This document shows, piece after piece, positions 8,829 through 17,291 of a stretch of 64,000 nt of DNA. Where the stretch lies: contig JADJUV010000054.1 of NCBI GenBank assembly GCA_016716885.1, positions 1 through 64,000 of the forward strand. The letters are read 5' to 3'. Origin of the DNA: Candidatus Trichofilum aggregatum (GTDB lineage: Bacteria; Chloroflexota; Anaerolineae; Promineifilales; Promineifilaceae). The notes below the pieces were generated by a model. It did no database searches. It was not told the DNA's origin and was given only the letters and a program-made list of their open reading frames with translations. Each line of letters starts with the position of its first letter. Position 1 is the stretch's first letter. Made by a program: the position numbers and the translations under genes.

Positions 8829-9491
8829 TTGATAGGGGGTGGGTTGGCCGAAGCGGCGCTCATTTACAGCAGCCTGACCGATCCTAATGTCAGCAAACAA
8901 ATCGTCCAGGCCATGTTTCAGGAGCAGTTCAAGCCGGAGCAAATTCAGGACAAGGATTTGCAAAAACAAATTACTGAGGCGTTGGATTATCGCGGCCGCA
9001 TTGCTGGCATCACCGCCCAACGTACCGATACGGTCCTCAAAGACAGTCTGGAAGAAACTATCATCCAAATTGATGAATGGATCAAAGAAATCTACGATCT
9101 GGCCCGACGCTTAGATGAGTTCAAAAAACAAAAAGATGTCCTCGACAGAAACACAAAACGAGCCAACGAGCGATTACAGCAGTTGCGACAACAGCTCAAA
9201 ATGACCAGCGATCCGGCTGTACAACAAGATATCCAGGTCAATATGGACAGCCTCAACCGTCAAATTGAAACCAACACGACCTTGCAAAACACCATGGAAC
9301 GAGCCCGTTTGCGCCTGGAAAATACGGTAACCGCCATGGGAACTATCTATTCACAAACAATGCTTTTTGGGGCCAAAGATATAGATAGCGGCCGCGCCCA
9401 ACGGTTACGCCAGGACATCGCCGATGAAGTTACCGAACTCGGTGACATTTTAGTCGCCATGGACGAAGTCTATACCGCCAATCAGCCCTAA
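8829..9491 (+). CDS. Coiled-coil protein of unknown function
   Basis: The 220-residue product is helical and strongly coiled-coil (about residues 85-165, rich in Lys/Glu/Gln heptads). No enzyme motif is visible. The listed start is TTG 8829, but the frame is open upstream to 8790 and would add NFIPWWSW before the hydrophobic LIGGGLAEAALIYSSL. A non-ATG start there would give an N-terminal membrane helix. Together with the preceding 49-residue membrane protein it may form a small membrane-tethered complex (inference). Sequence resembling PspA-like helices is not strong enough for a family call. Confidence 0.6.
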   Translation: MIGGGLAEAALIYSSLTDPNVSKQIVQAMFQEQFKPEQIQDKDLQKQITEALDYRGRIAGITAQRTDTVLKDSLEETIIQIDEWIKEIYDLARRLDEFKKQKDVLDRNTKRANERLQQLRQQLKMTSDPAVQQDIQVNMDSLNRQIETNTTLQNTMERARLRLENTVTAMGTIYSQTMLFGAKDIDSGRAQRLRQDIADEVTELGDILVAMDEVYTANQP

Positions 9492-9847
<356 letters not shown>

Positions 9848-10072
9848 ATGAAACGTACTTATCAACCTAAAATTCGTCGTCGTGCGCGTGTCCATGGGTT
9901 TCGTGCCCGCATGAAAACCCAAGATGGTCGCAACGTATTAAAAGCTCGCCGGGCCAAAGGTCGCCACCAACTCACCGTAACCATGAATAATCATGTCAAG
10001 AAAGTGAATTGGAAGGCCACCAAGTCCACGGCTTTCCGCTCTGTCAAACAAGCAACAAACGGCAAGGGTTAA
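9848..10072 (+). CDS. rpmH: Ribosomal protein bL34 with a C-terminal extension
   Basis: Residues 1-44 are a textbook bL34 of the large ribosomal subunit (MKRTYQPKIRRRARVHGFRA, ending RRAKGRHQLTV). The frame continues for 30 further basic residues (TMNNHVKKVNWKATKSTAF and onward) before the stop, so the protein is 74 residues instead of about 44. A GGAGATGTGGAGAG stretch before the ATG supplies the ribosome site. It heads the rpmH-rnpA-yidD-yidC-jag cluster. The extension may be genuine or may reflect loss of the usual stop codon. Confidence 0.92.
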   Translation: MKRTYQPKIRRRARVHGFRARMKTQDGRNVLKARRAKGRHQLTVTMNNHVKKVNWKATKSTAFRSVKQATNGKG

Positions 10073-10092
10073 TCTTGCTCGTAAACTAGAGG

Positions 10093-10461
10093 ATGTTGCC
10101 TGCGCCTTACCGTCTGCGGCGTTCAGCAGAAATTACCGCTGTGCGTAAGTTAGGCCAGCGTTGGCATCATCCTCTAGCTACCCTCTACGTGCTGGCCAAC
10201 CAACAAGATACAAGCCGTTTTGCCTTTGTCGCTGGACGCCGCGTGGGTAATGCAGTCAAGCGTAATCGGTCTAAACGAATCTTACGGGAAGCCATTCGTC
10301 ATTTTTTGCCACATATTGCCCCAGGTTGGGATTGTTTGATCATAGCCCGTGATAGTACGGCTCAGGCCAGTTATCAGGACGCACTGGCCGCGACTCATCA
10401 GCTTTTGCAGCGGGCGCACATCATACAACTTTCGTTAGACAAAGGGGTTGCCGGGCCATGA
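10093..10461 (+). CDS. rnpA: Ribonuclease P protein component
   Basis: The 122-residue basic protein binds RNase P RNA and helps mature tRNA 5' ends. The family signature is intact: FAFVAGRRVGNAVKRNRSKR followed by ILREAIR (residues about 43-70). The ATG lies 21 bases after rpmH, and the 3' end overlaps yidD by 4 bases, so cotranscription and coupled translation are likely. Confidence 0.93.
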   Translation: MLPAPYRLRRSAEITAVRKLGQRWHHPLATLYVLANQQDTSRFAFVAGRRVGNAVKRNRSKRILREAIRHFLPHIAPGWDCLIIARDSTAQASYQDALAATHQLLQRAHIIQLSLDKGVAGP

Positions 10462-10667
10462 AACAAATTGCCCTCTTCCTCATTCGGTTTTATCAGCGGT
10501 TCATTTCCCCGTTGTTCCCCCCCAGTTGCCGCTTTACACCATCCTGCTCCCATTACGGCTACGAAGCTATTGCCAAGTATGGTTTTTTGAAGGGGGGTTG
10601 GATGGCAATTCGCCGCATCTCACGTTGTCACCCATTTAATCCGGGGGGATATGACCCGGTTCCCTAA
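10458..10667 (+). CDS. yidD: Membrane protein insertion efficiency factor YidD
   Basis: This 69-residue protein has the conserved YidD core: IRFYQRFISPLFPPSCRFTP, then SCSHYGYEAI and KGGWMAIRRISRCHPF. The conserved Cys residues are present. An N-terminal amphipathic helix places it at the inner membrane near YidC. It overlaps rnpA by 4 bases, as is usual in this cluster. Confidence 0.93.
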   Translation: MKQIALFLIRFYQRFISPLFPPSCRFTPSCSHYGYEAIAKYGFLKGGWMAIRRISRCHPFNPGGYDPVP

Positions 10668-10680
10668 GGGAGGTCCACTG

Positions 10681-11850
10681 TTGTACGCACAATCGCGGCC
10701 GCGTCAGCGGTCTGTTTTCGTTATATTCCTGCTCATGGCCCTGGTGCTTGCCGCCTGTGGTCAGGCTATTGGTGGTAATAATAACTGGCCTGGCCTCAGC
10801 ACCGATGGGCAATATGCTTACGTGGCCGCTGGTCCTACCGTCTTTGCCCTGGATATTGCCGGTGAAGAATTGCGTTGGCAATACCCTGTTGAGGCCGGTA
10901 GAGCTTCCTTTTTCGCCGCCCCGGCCATCTCCGGGGATCGGATGCTCTTAGGGGATTATGGGGCTTCCGGTGGAACCTTCTCTTCTAATATTACCGTCTC
11001 CATTTACGGCCTGAATGATCTTACCGATACTTCACCAGGCACGCTTTGGACACCGGTCTCAGGTGTAGCGCGTGACCGGATTGTGGCTCCCCCCCTGCTC
11101 ACCGAAACCCAGGCCTTTGTCGGCACCGCCGATGGGGTTCTCTATGCCTTGGATGCCGAAGATGGTTCGGTGCAATGGAGTTTTGCCGCCGAACATGCCA
11201 TTTGGGGACAGCCGGTTGTTTATGAGGGAGTGATTTACTTCACCTCGTTGGATAAACGGCTGTATGCCCTGGATGCTGATAGTGGGGAAGAACTATGGCG
11301 TCATGAGTTCGCGGCCGCGATTCCTTCTGCCCCAGTCGTCAGCGAGGAGCTTATCTACATCGGTGGTTTCGATAGCCAGGTCCACGCCGTTAGCCGCAGT
11401 GATGGTGCCGAAGTATGGTCTTATGCCGCCCAAGATTGGTTATGGGGAGCACCTGCCCTTGATGGTGAAACGCTCTATTTTGCCGACCGTGCGGGTAACG
11501 CTTATGCCGTTAATGCCCAAAATGGTGAGGAAATCTGGCAGGTAAGTGTCACCGAGCATATCCAGGCGGCCCCTGTGGTTAATGGGGAGCGGCTTTATAT
11601 TGCTGCCTCGATTGGCGACTCCAGCAAATTGGAAGATTTGACCGGTGAAGTACTGGCCCTCAACAAAGAAAATGGTGAGGTCATCTGGCGCAAAGCCACC
11701 GCTGGCCCCGTGTTTACAGCCCCTGTTTTGGTAGAGGATAAGCTCGTTGTTGTCTTTAAAACCGGAGCGCGCATTAACAACCTGTTCCAGGTAAACGTGT
11801 ATAATCAGACAGATGGCGATCTGACCTGGGAGTTTGTCCCAGCGGAATAA
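10681..11850 (+). CDS. PQQ-type beta-propeller lipoprotein
   Basis: I place the start at TTG 10681, because GGGAGG lies 7 bases upstream; an ATG at 10651 overlapping yidD is the alternative. From TTG the N-terminus is basic (RPRQR), then hydrophobic, with a lipobox LVLAAC giving a lipid-modified Cys at about residue 26. The rest has repeated propeller blades of the BamB/PQQ type (FALDIAGEELRWQYPV, YALDAEDGSVQWSF, YALDADSGEELWRHEF, YAVNAQNGEEIWQVS). BamB-like proteins assist outer-membrane assembly in didermic bacteria. Here the gene sits between yidD and yidC, suggesting a role in export or folding at the outer face of the membrane (inference). Confidence 0.85.
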   Translation: MYAQSRPRQRSVFVIFLLMALVLAACGQAIGGNNNWPGLSTDGQYAYVAAGPTVFALDIAGEELRWQYPVEAGRASFFAAPAISGDRMLLGDYGASGGTFSSNITVSIYGLNDLTDTSPGTLWTPVSGVARDRIVAPPLLTETQAFVGTADGVLYALDAEDGSVQWSFAAEHAIWGQPVVYEGVIYFTSLDKRLYALDADSGEELWRHEFAAAIPSAPVVSEELIYIGGFDSQVHAVSRSDGAEVWSYAAQDWLWGAPALDGETLYFADRAGNAYAVNAQNGEEIWQVSVTEHIQAAPVVNGERLYIAASIGDSSKLEDLTGEVLALNKENGEVIWRKATAGPVFTAPVLVEDKLVVVFKTGARINNLFQVNVYNQTDGDLTWEFVPAE

Positions 11851-11893
11851 CCTGGGCTTTGACCTTTTTAGCCAGGTTATGAGGTAAATTTAT

Positions 11894-12766
11894 ATGTTTG
11901 AAGCATTCTACAATCTCCTCACAGAAAGCCTCCTGCTTCTGTACCAGTTTCTAGGCAACAACTACATCCTGGCGATTACCGTCTTTACCGTGATTATTCG
12001 CCTCATCACCCTGCCATTGAACTTGCGTCAACAACGCTCTATGATTCAGACTCAGGAGCTACAGCCACAAATCCAGGCGATTCAAAAGAAATACCGGGAT
12101 AATCCGCAGAAAATGCAGGAAGAGTTTGGCAAGATTGGTTACAACCCGGCGGATACCCTTATGGGATGTCTGCCTACCCTCATCCAGTTCCCCATTTTGA
12201 TTGGTATGTATCGGGCCATTCAATATACCTTAGGCTCCACCCCCCTGGATTTGTATGAGCTATCTTTGCGGACGAGCACGGTTGACCTGTCCAAACTGTT
12301 ACCAGTTGATAACAAATTCTTGTGGCTCAACCTGGCCCAACCGGATCCCTGGTACATCCTGCCAATTTTAGTGGGCGGGGGCATGTATTTACAGCAAAAA
12401 CTGTTCATGCCCAATATGAGCGGCCAAAATGATAAGGATAACCCCGCGGCCGCGATGTCTCGTTCCATGCTTTACACCATGCCACTCATGTTCGGCATGT
12501 TCTCGCTCAGCTTCCCCTCTGGTCTCTCCATTTATTTCATCGTCTCCAACCTGATCGGCATTGGCCAGGGTTTCATTACCAAACGGCACATGGACCGCCT
12601 GAAAGCCGAAGCCGCCGGGCGACCCAAACCCCAAGTTGTGTTTGAGGATGACGCTGAACCCGCCGTGAAAAAGGTTGAGGCTGGCAAAAATCAGCCTTCC
12701 GCCAATGGGCACACCGCTACCCGCAAACAACAGGCCAAAAAGAAGGGACGAGCTGGCAAACGGTAA
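11894..12766 (+). CDS. yidC: Membrane protein insertase YidC/Oxa1
   Basis: The 290-residue protein lacks the large periplasmic domain of proteobacterial YidC, as in Gram-positive SpoIIIJ and other short YidC types. The hydrophilic-groove Arg is seen at about residue 36 (TVIIRLITLPL). Next come a cytoplasmic coiled-coil loop (QPQIQAIQKKYRDNPQKMQ), the segment LIQFPILIGMYRAI and the C-terminal helices (MFSLSFPSGLSIYFIVSN). A basic tail (KQQAKKKGRAGKR) probably contacts ribosomes. It is followed by jag, the usual neighbour. Confidence 0.93.
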   Translation: MFEAFYNLLTESLLLLYQFLGNNYILAITVFTVIIRLITLPLNLRQQRSMIQTQELQPQIQAIQKKYRDNPQKMQEEFGKIGYNPADTLMGCLPTLIQFPILIGMYRAIQYTLGSTPLDLYELSLRTSTVDLSKLLPVDNKFLWLNLAQPDPWYILPILVGGGMYLQQKLFMPNMSGQNDKDNPAAAMSRSMLYTMPLMFGMFSLSFPSGLSIYFIVSNLIGIGQGFITKRHMDRLKAEAAGRPKPQVVFEDDAEPAVKKVEAGKNQPSANGHTATRKQQAKKKGRAGKR

Positions 12767-12787
12767 ACCTGACTCGCACCGTTTCGG

Positions 12788-12873
12788 GTAACCGCTCAGA
12801 TACATTGCACTGAGCCAGTAAGCAATCCATGAAACTATCTAAAGTGGAGTGCACCGCTGGACTAAACGCTTAC
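12788..12873. mobile_element. Degenerate MITE-like element between yidC and jag
   Basis: The ends GTAACCGCTCAG and CTAAACGCTTAC resemble the perfect ends of the 137-bp element at 17745-17881 (GTAACCGTTCAG and CTGAACGGTTAC), and ATA after the left end plus CTGGA before the right end are also shared. The interior is shorter and no target duplication is visible. I read it as an old, partly deleted copy. Confidence 0.45.
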
Positions 12874-12888
12874 TATTTTAGTTGAGAA

Positions 12889-13230
12889 ATGACCATGACC
12901 AGCAAAAAAACCATAGAAGCCAAAGGTAGTGATGTAGATTCAGCCATTGCCAAAGGATTGGCAGAATTAGGCCTTAGCCGTGAAGCAGTTGCCGTGGAAA
13001 TCATAGATGAGGGCAGTCGTGGCTTGTTCGGTTTGGGGGGCCGTCCGGCGGTCGTTCGACTGACCGCCAATGTGGTCCCGGAAACTATCGCCCCGCCTGT
13101 TGTGACTCGCCCCGCGCCACCCCCACCGGTAGCCCCCCCGCCCGTGATCACCCCGGCTCCGCGTCCTGCCCCAGCCGCCAAACCCGCGGCCGCGGGCCGC
13201 GCCTCGCCCCCCTCGTCAGCACCAGGATGA
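12889..13230 (+). CDS. jag: KhpB/Jag RNA-binding protein, N-terminal part (frameshifted)
   Basis: Residues about 1-52 are the Jag-N domain (SDVDSAIAKGLAELGLSREAVAVEIID, then GSRGLFGLGGRPAVVRL). A Pro/Ala-rich linker follows, and the frame ends at TGA 13228. The adjoining frame is open across the same region and continues, through an acidic linker (DETEEESDVLTEEELTEE), into the KH and R3H domains. One base is gained or lost in the linker, which contains CGCGGCCGCGGGCCGCGCC and a C-run. KhpB binds RNA and helps control cell elongation and division in Gram-positive bacteria. Confidence 0.82.
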   Translation: MTMTSKKTIEAKGSDVDSAIAKGLAELGLSREAVAVEIIDEGSRGLFGLGGRPAVVRLTANVVPETIAPPVVTRPAPPPPVAPPPVITPAPRPAPAAKPAAAGRASPPSSAPG

Positions 13231-13309
13231 GACGGAAGAAGAGAGTGATGTTCTAACTGAAGAAGAGTTAACTGAGGAAGGTGAAACTGCCCTGGAAGTC
13301 ATTGGCACT

Positions 13310-13741
13310 TTGCTTTCCCACCTGAGCATCCAGGCCGAAACCGACCTCATCGTCTCCGAGCCAGATGATTTAACGGGTCGGCGTATTAATACCATCAACA
13401 TCACGGGCAATGACCTGGGAGTACTTATTGGGCAACGAGGCGAAACCCTGGATGCCATCCAGTACCTCTCCCGGTTGATGATCAGCCATCGTTTGCAACG
13501 CAAGGCGACTTTTACGATAGACATAGAATCGTATCGTCAGCGGCGCAAAGAAGCATTGGCCCGGTTGGCTGAACGGATGGCGCAGAAAGTCACCAAACAG
13601 CGCCGCCCGGTTACGCTAGAGCCAATGCCCCCGCACGAACGACGAGCCGTGCATATGGCGCTGCGGAATTTCCGTGGGGTCTATACCCAAAGCACGGGCA
13701 CGGGCGACCGGCGACGGGTACGAATTTTCCCCGAACGATAA
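13310..13741 (+). CDS. jag: KhpB/Jag RNA-binding protein, KH-R3H part (frameshifted)
   Basis: This segment holds the KH domain with its GxxG loop (NDLGVLIGQRGETLDAIQYL) and the R3H domain (PMPPHERRAVHMALRNF, then TQSTGTGDRRRVRI). The frame is open upstream to about 13186 and joins the Jag-N part after a single-base shift, giving one protein of about 284 residues. The annotated TTG at 13310 is therefore not a true start. It is last in the rpmH cluster and is followed by a strong terminator. Confidence 0.82.
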   Translation: MLSHLSIQAETDLIVSEPDDLTGRRINTINITGNDLGVLIGQRGETLDAIQYLSRLMISHRLQRKATFTIDIESYRQRRKEALARLAERMAQKVTKQRRPVTLEPMPPHERRAVHMALRNFRGVYTQSTGTGDRRRVRIFPER

Positions 13742-13849
13742 AGGGAAGATTGGTTGGTTACTCGACATTGGCTTTTGCTGGCTAAGGGACTGAGGGGAGT
13801 TCCCAGGGTCGTCCCATTTTCAAGTCGAACCAGCAATGCCAATAAAATG

Positions 13850-13887
13850 AACAGCCCGATGGCGCAAGCGCCGTCGGGCTGTTTTGT
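13850..13887 (+). terminator. Rho-independent terminator of the rpmH-jag cluster
   Basis: A 15-bp stem (AACAGCCCGATGGCG with its complement, one G-U pair), loop CAAG and a T-rich tail lie 109 bases after the jag stop. Confidence 0.85.
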
Positions 13888-13890
13888 TAT

Positions 13891-14004
13891 TATAGCTTTC
13901 GAGAAAAAGATATTGTTTGTAGTGATCGCTTTAACGGGCTAGTGCTAGCCCGCTAAAGCGGTCACTACAAACAAAGATTCCAAATGATTAGCTTAACAGC
14001 TATA
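13891..14004 (+). mobile_element. 114-bp MITE-like hairpin element, copy A
   Basis: Ends are TATAGCT and AGCTATA, about 110 bp apart. The centre is a near-perfect palindrome with 21-bp arms (GTAGTGATCGCTTTAACGGG against its partner CCCGCTAAAGCGGTCACTAC). Two more copies lie at 29058-29170 (inverted) and 60106-60219. No coding capacity. It sits between the jag terminator and the convergent nucleotidyltransferase gene. Confidence 0.8.
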
Positions 14005-14030
14005 ACACAGCTCTACACAATCGCCAGCTT

Positions 14031-14590
14031 TTATTGGCGATTGAACATTTGCTGGGTTACACGCCGGGTGCGGGTGAGGAGCCGTTTGCCGTAGTTCAGT
14101 TTTTGGTCAGCACCATAAAACTCGGCCAGGAATTGGGGTGGGGGGAAGATGAGTCGGTAAGCCATGCGCAGGCTGTGTGACCAGCGATCCATCAGCAAAA
14201 GTTCTAGCAAATTGGGCAGAGGGCCTTCGGTAAGGGTGGATGGTGGTTGGGTGATGGTGTCCCAACCCGCTAACCGTTGGGTCAAACGGACGCGCCAACG
14301 AGGGGCGGTCAACTTCGCGGCCGCGTCGCCAAACAGCGCTTCACCTACTTCTAGCAAATAGGCCAGGGCCACCCTCGCCCCAGCCGAGTCGGCCAGCTCT
14401 GGCAATCGGTGAACCTGGTTGCGGGTCTGAAGCTGGCGCCATTGCAGATAGGCATCCAGGAAAAAGCTGATCCGTTTGTATAAGGTGTGCCGGGCGTGTA
14501 GGGCAGTATGAATGAGTGCATCCGTTTCATCAATGAGATAGGTTTCGACCCCCGCAATGCGGCCGCGGGCCGCCCTTGCCCCATATCTCC
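14031..14590 (-). CDS. Nucleotidyltransferase-like protein, C-terminal part (frameshifted)
   Basis: This is the C-terminal half of the gene starting at 15150. It reads GVETYLIDETDALIHTALHA, then FFLDAYLQWRQL, which matches the region after the catalytic core in nucleotidyltransferases of the DUF/NTP_transf_5 type, where a long helical tail follows. The frame is open from about 14590; the ATG-initiated piece would only be 14031-14405. The shift from the N-terminal frame lies around 14570-14590, next to GCGGCCGCGGGCCGC. The acceptor substrate is unknown. In other bacteria this family is often linked to surface polysaccharide or peptide loci. Confidence 0.6.
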
Positions 14591-15150
14591 GCCACGTCCC
14601 ATCCCGGCGACGCTCGTCGAATCAAATCGGTATGTATTTCAATCACCACCTGGCTTTGCGGATGCAAAAACGGTGACAGATGATGCCAGTCTGGTTTTTC
14701 CGCCAGGGGATGAACAATGTAACCAAGCTGGTGCATGAGAGCCACGGCCTCACGAGCCGCCTCGGTTGGAACTAACAAATCTATGTCATCAAAATAGCGG
14801 TGATTGACACTGCCATATACCTGATGGGCCAGAAACATCCCTTTGATGGGCATGACCGGAATGGACGCCTGCACAAAGGCGTTATTCACGGTAGCGAAGG
14901 CTTCTACTAATAAGGCGGTGCGAATGCGTTGTTGACGGGCGGCGTGGTCTAGTTTTTGCCGGATGTCATCAGGTAAAGCTGAGTTTTTCAGGGTAGCCTG
15001 CAAAATGGGAACGAGTCGTTGATGCGCGGCCGCATGCAACACCGTATCCCACTCAACCGGCGACCATTCAGGCAGGGTTTGTCCCTGAGCAAAGGCGCGC
15101 AGGCTGTTAAGAATGAGTTGGGTGGAAGCAGGAGGCGCACTCATGGACAT
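14530..15150 (-). CDS. Nucleotidyltransferase-like protein, N-terminal part (frameshifted)
   Basis: The 206-residue frame carries a polymerase-beta-type nucleotidyltransferase core. MPIKGMFLAHQVYG is followed by RYFDDIDLLVP (the D-x-D metal pair, about residues 119-129) and VVIEIHTDLI (third carboxylate region). This arrangement fits the NTP_transf_5 (PF14907) type. The last residues (GKGGPRPHCGGRNLSH) are out-of-frame readthrough after a one-base shift; the real continuation is at 14031-14590. An ATG start is clear. Its 3' neighbour on the opposite strand is the jag cluster. Confidence 0.68.
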   Translation of the reverse strand: MSMSAPPASTQLILNSLRAFAQGQTLPEWSPVEWDTVLHAAAHQRLVPILQATLKNSALPDDIRQKLDHAARQQRIRTALLVEAFATVNNAFVQASIPVMPIKGMFLAHQVYGSVNHRYFDDIDLLVPTEAAREAVALMHQLGYIVHPLAEKPDWHHLSPFLHPQSQVVIEIHTDLIRRASPGWDVAEIWGKGGPRPHCGGRNLSH

Positions 15151-15173
15151 TTTGTAAAGCTAACCCAAACGGA

Positions 15174-15836
15174 CTAGCTTTGGGTGGAAGAAGCGGGAGC
15201 TTGTTTGCGGCCGCGATACCATTCAATAAACATGGGCAAAACCGAAATGAAGATAATGCCCAAAATCACAAATTCGAAGTTTTCTTTAACAATCGGGATA
15301 TTGCCAAAGAAATAACCGCCAAAAATAAAGAGCAATGTCCACAATAAACCGCCGATGATATTAAACAGGATGAATTGGCGATAAGACATGGTGCCTACGC
15401 CCGCAACAAAGGGGGCAAACGTGCGCACGATGGGCACAAAACGGGCCAGGATGATGGTTTTGCCGCCGTGTTTGGCATAAAAAGCCTGGGTACGCTCCAG
15501 ATATTCCCGTTTGAGAAAACGGTAGTTTTGTTCAAACACACGCGGGCCAATGGCCTTGCCTATCCAGTAGTTGACAGTATCACCTATGACTGCGGCCACG
15601 AACAAAAGCAAAAACAACAGCCCCACGTTCAACCCGGTTCCGGGTAAGGCCGCCAACGCGCCAGCGGCAAACAGGAGTGAATCACCCGGTAAAAAGGGAG
15701 TGATAACCAATCCTGTTTCCATAAAAATGACCAGAAACAGGAAAAAGTAGGTCAAACTGCCATAGGTTTGGGTAACGACGGTGAGGTGTTCATCCAGATG
15801 GAGAAAGAGGTCGAGCAAATCAGTTAAGATGTTCAT
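15174..15836 (-). CDS. DedA-family membrane protein
   Basis: A 220-residue inner-membrane protein of the DedA/VTT family, whose members act in lipid scrambling or recycling (undecaprenyl phosphate or phospholipid) across the membrane. The family motifs are clear: ETGLVITPFLPGDSLLFAAG, GDTVNYWIGKAIGPR, and FYAKHGGKTIILARFVPIVRTFAPFVAG with the conserved Arg residues. About five hydrophobic segments and a basic C-terminus (WYRGRKQ) are visible. It is upstream of, and on the same strand as, the nucleotidyltransferase gene with a 23-base gap, so the two may be cotranscribed. Confidence 0.9.
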   Translation of the reverse strand: MNILTDLLDLFLHLDEHLTVVTQTYGSLTYFFLFLVIFMETGLVITPFLPGDSLLFAAGALAALPGTGLNVGLLFLLLFVAAVIGDTVNYWIGKAIGPRVFEQNYRFLKREYLERTQAFYAKHGGKTIILARFVPIVRTFAPFVAGVGTMSYRQFILFNIIGGLLWTLLFIFGGYFFGNIPIVKENFEFVILGIIFISVLPMFIEWYRGRKQAPASSTQS

Positions 15837-15929
15837 GGGTTCCAGGTTCCTTGAGGCTGATGATGCTCATCAGGCCAACCAGGGATTATAACAAAGAACC
15901 TGAACCGGGCTTATGGTTTGATGGGCCTC

Positions 15930-17282
15930 TCATTCACCCGTAAGCCAGGAGAAGAAGGTGCTGATGACACCTTGCGGCCGCAACCCCCGCACCACCCCAT
16001 TTTGCCCATTAACCATCACGGCATACCGTTGTCCGGTCAATTCATAATGCCCCAGCCATAAGGGCAACAAAATCAACTTATACCCATCCACCACGAGACC
16101 ATTATCCTGGGCCAGGCGAAAATTGCGTGTTCGGCCCATTAACTGGGTATACCGGTTCTTCACCGGTGTGATAAGAGCGCCTCGCGCTTTGATGGACGCA
16201 TCGGAGAGGGCAATCTGGTACCTTTCGGCGGGCCAATTAGCCAGATAACGGGGATCGTAAGGAACCAGCGCCCTCAGGTCAAACTCATGCACCCATTTTT
16301 GTAACGCTTCGGGCCATTTGTGGCTGGCAACCACTAAATAATCGTCTTCAGCCACCAACACGCTGTCCTCTTTTTTGACCCATTTCATGCCCCCCTGCCG
16401 AGGGGTAAAGTCTACCTCAAAGCGGCCATAACTTTCTTGTTCAAGAACTTCATACGACCAGGCAATGTGCCCATGAATGTCAAATGTCCAGGCGGGCAGG
16501 TAGACGCCCGTGAGGTGCAGCATTCGCGGCCGCTCAATTTTGTGTTCTTGAAACCACTGTTTTAACTGTTGCCCCGCCTGGTTCTGGTTGATCGCTGGCG
16601 GCAACAGGGCGTCTGGCGGAATGAGGTCTTGCGTCGCGGCCGCGTCCGTCACATAGGCCGAATCACAATAGGGGCAAGTAAGGGAGAGCATCTCCGGAAC
16701 CAGAATAAACTCCACGGCACAGCTTTGGCATTGGAAGGTACGCATGGCTACCGGTTGACGATGCCCACGGGCCGAAAACATGGCCGCCAGAAAATCCCGT
16801 TCGACAATTTCTACCCGGCTCAATTTAGCCTGGGCCTGCAAATCTTCCCGGTAATGGCAGAATCCACATTCTAGAGCCTGTTGATCGGGCGTGTAGTCCA
16901 TCCGGCCACCACAGTGGGGGCAATTCATCTGCCTGGCTCCAGCCGTCTCTACTTTGCCCGACGCCGGGGCCGTTTCGTTGGGATCAAACTGTTCCTTGTC
17001 GCTAATACGACCGGCCATAATGGCCAGCGCCTTACGTGCTCGTTGTTCACGCGGATTGATGGCCAGGACATTTTCCAGGCAGAGTCGTTTTTCTTCGCCC
17101 TCACAAGTGGTACTCAGTCCCAGCCAGGCTTCGATGCGCTCCTCGTCGGTGGCGTGCGCAGCTTGAACGACTTTGCTCAGATATTCGTAAGCTTCGTCCG
17201 CTTTTTTCTCCTTGGCGGCTCCCAGGCCGGCGGCCAGCCAGACGCGCAAATTTTGTTGAAAGGGAGAGCTGCGATCCATGTC
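15930..17282 (-). CDS. TPR plus double zinc-ribbon protein
   Basis: I choose ATG 17282 (MDRSSPFQQNL) over TTG 17291. Residues about 5-100 are TPR-like (AAKEKKADEAYEYLSKVV, then CLENVLAINPREQRARKAL). Two four-Cys zinc ribbons follow: CPHCGG with CGFCHY (about 120-145) and CQSCAVEF with CPYCDSAY (about 185-215). The C-terminal 200 residues form a beta-rich domain (HLTGVYLPAWTFDIHGHIAW) similar to those in zinc-ribbon proteins thought to assist membrane or replication proteins. No membrane helix is evident. The gene follows 17292-17717 in the same frame, separated only by one TAG, so either an operon pair or a split fusion is possible. Confidence 0.7.
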   Translation of the reverse strand, partial: DMDRSSPFQQNLRVWLAAGLGAAKEKKADEAYEYLSKVVQAAHATDEERIEAWLGLSTTCEGEEKRLCLENVLAINPREQRARKALAIMAGRISDKEQFDPNETAPASGKVETAGARQMNCPHCGGRMDYTPDQQALECGFCHYREDLQAQAKLSRVEIVERDFLAAMFSARGHRQPVAMRTFQCQSCAVEFILVPEMLSLTCPYCDSAYVTDAAATQDLIPPDALLPPAINQNQAGQQLKQWFQEHKIERPRMLHLTGVYLPAWTFDIHGHIAWSYEVLEQESYGRFEVDFTPRQGGMKWVKKEDSVLVAEDDYLVVASHKWPEALQKWVHEFDLRALVPYDPRYLANWPAERYQIALSDASIKARGALITPVKNRYTQLMGRTRNFRLAQDNGLVVDGYKLILLPLWLGHYELTGQRYAVMVNGQNGVVRGLRPQGVISTFFSWLTGE

Positions 17283-17291
17283 CCGGCTCAA

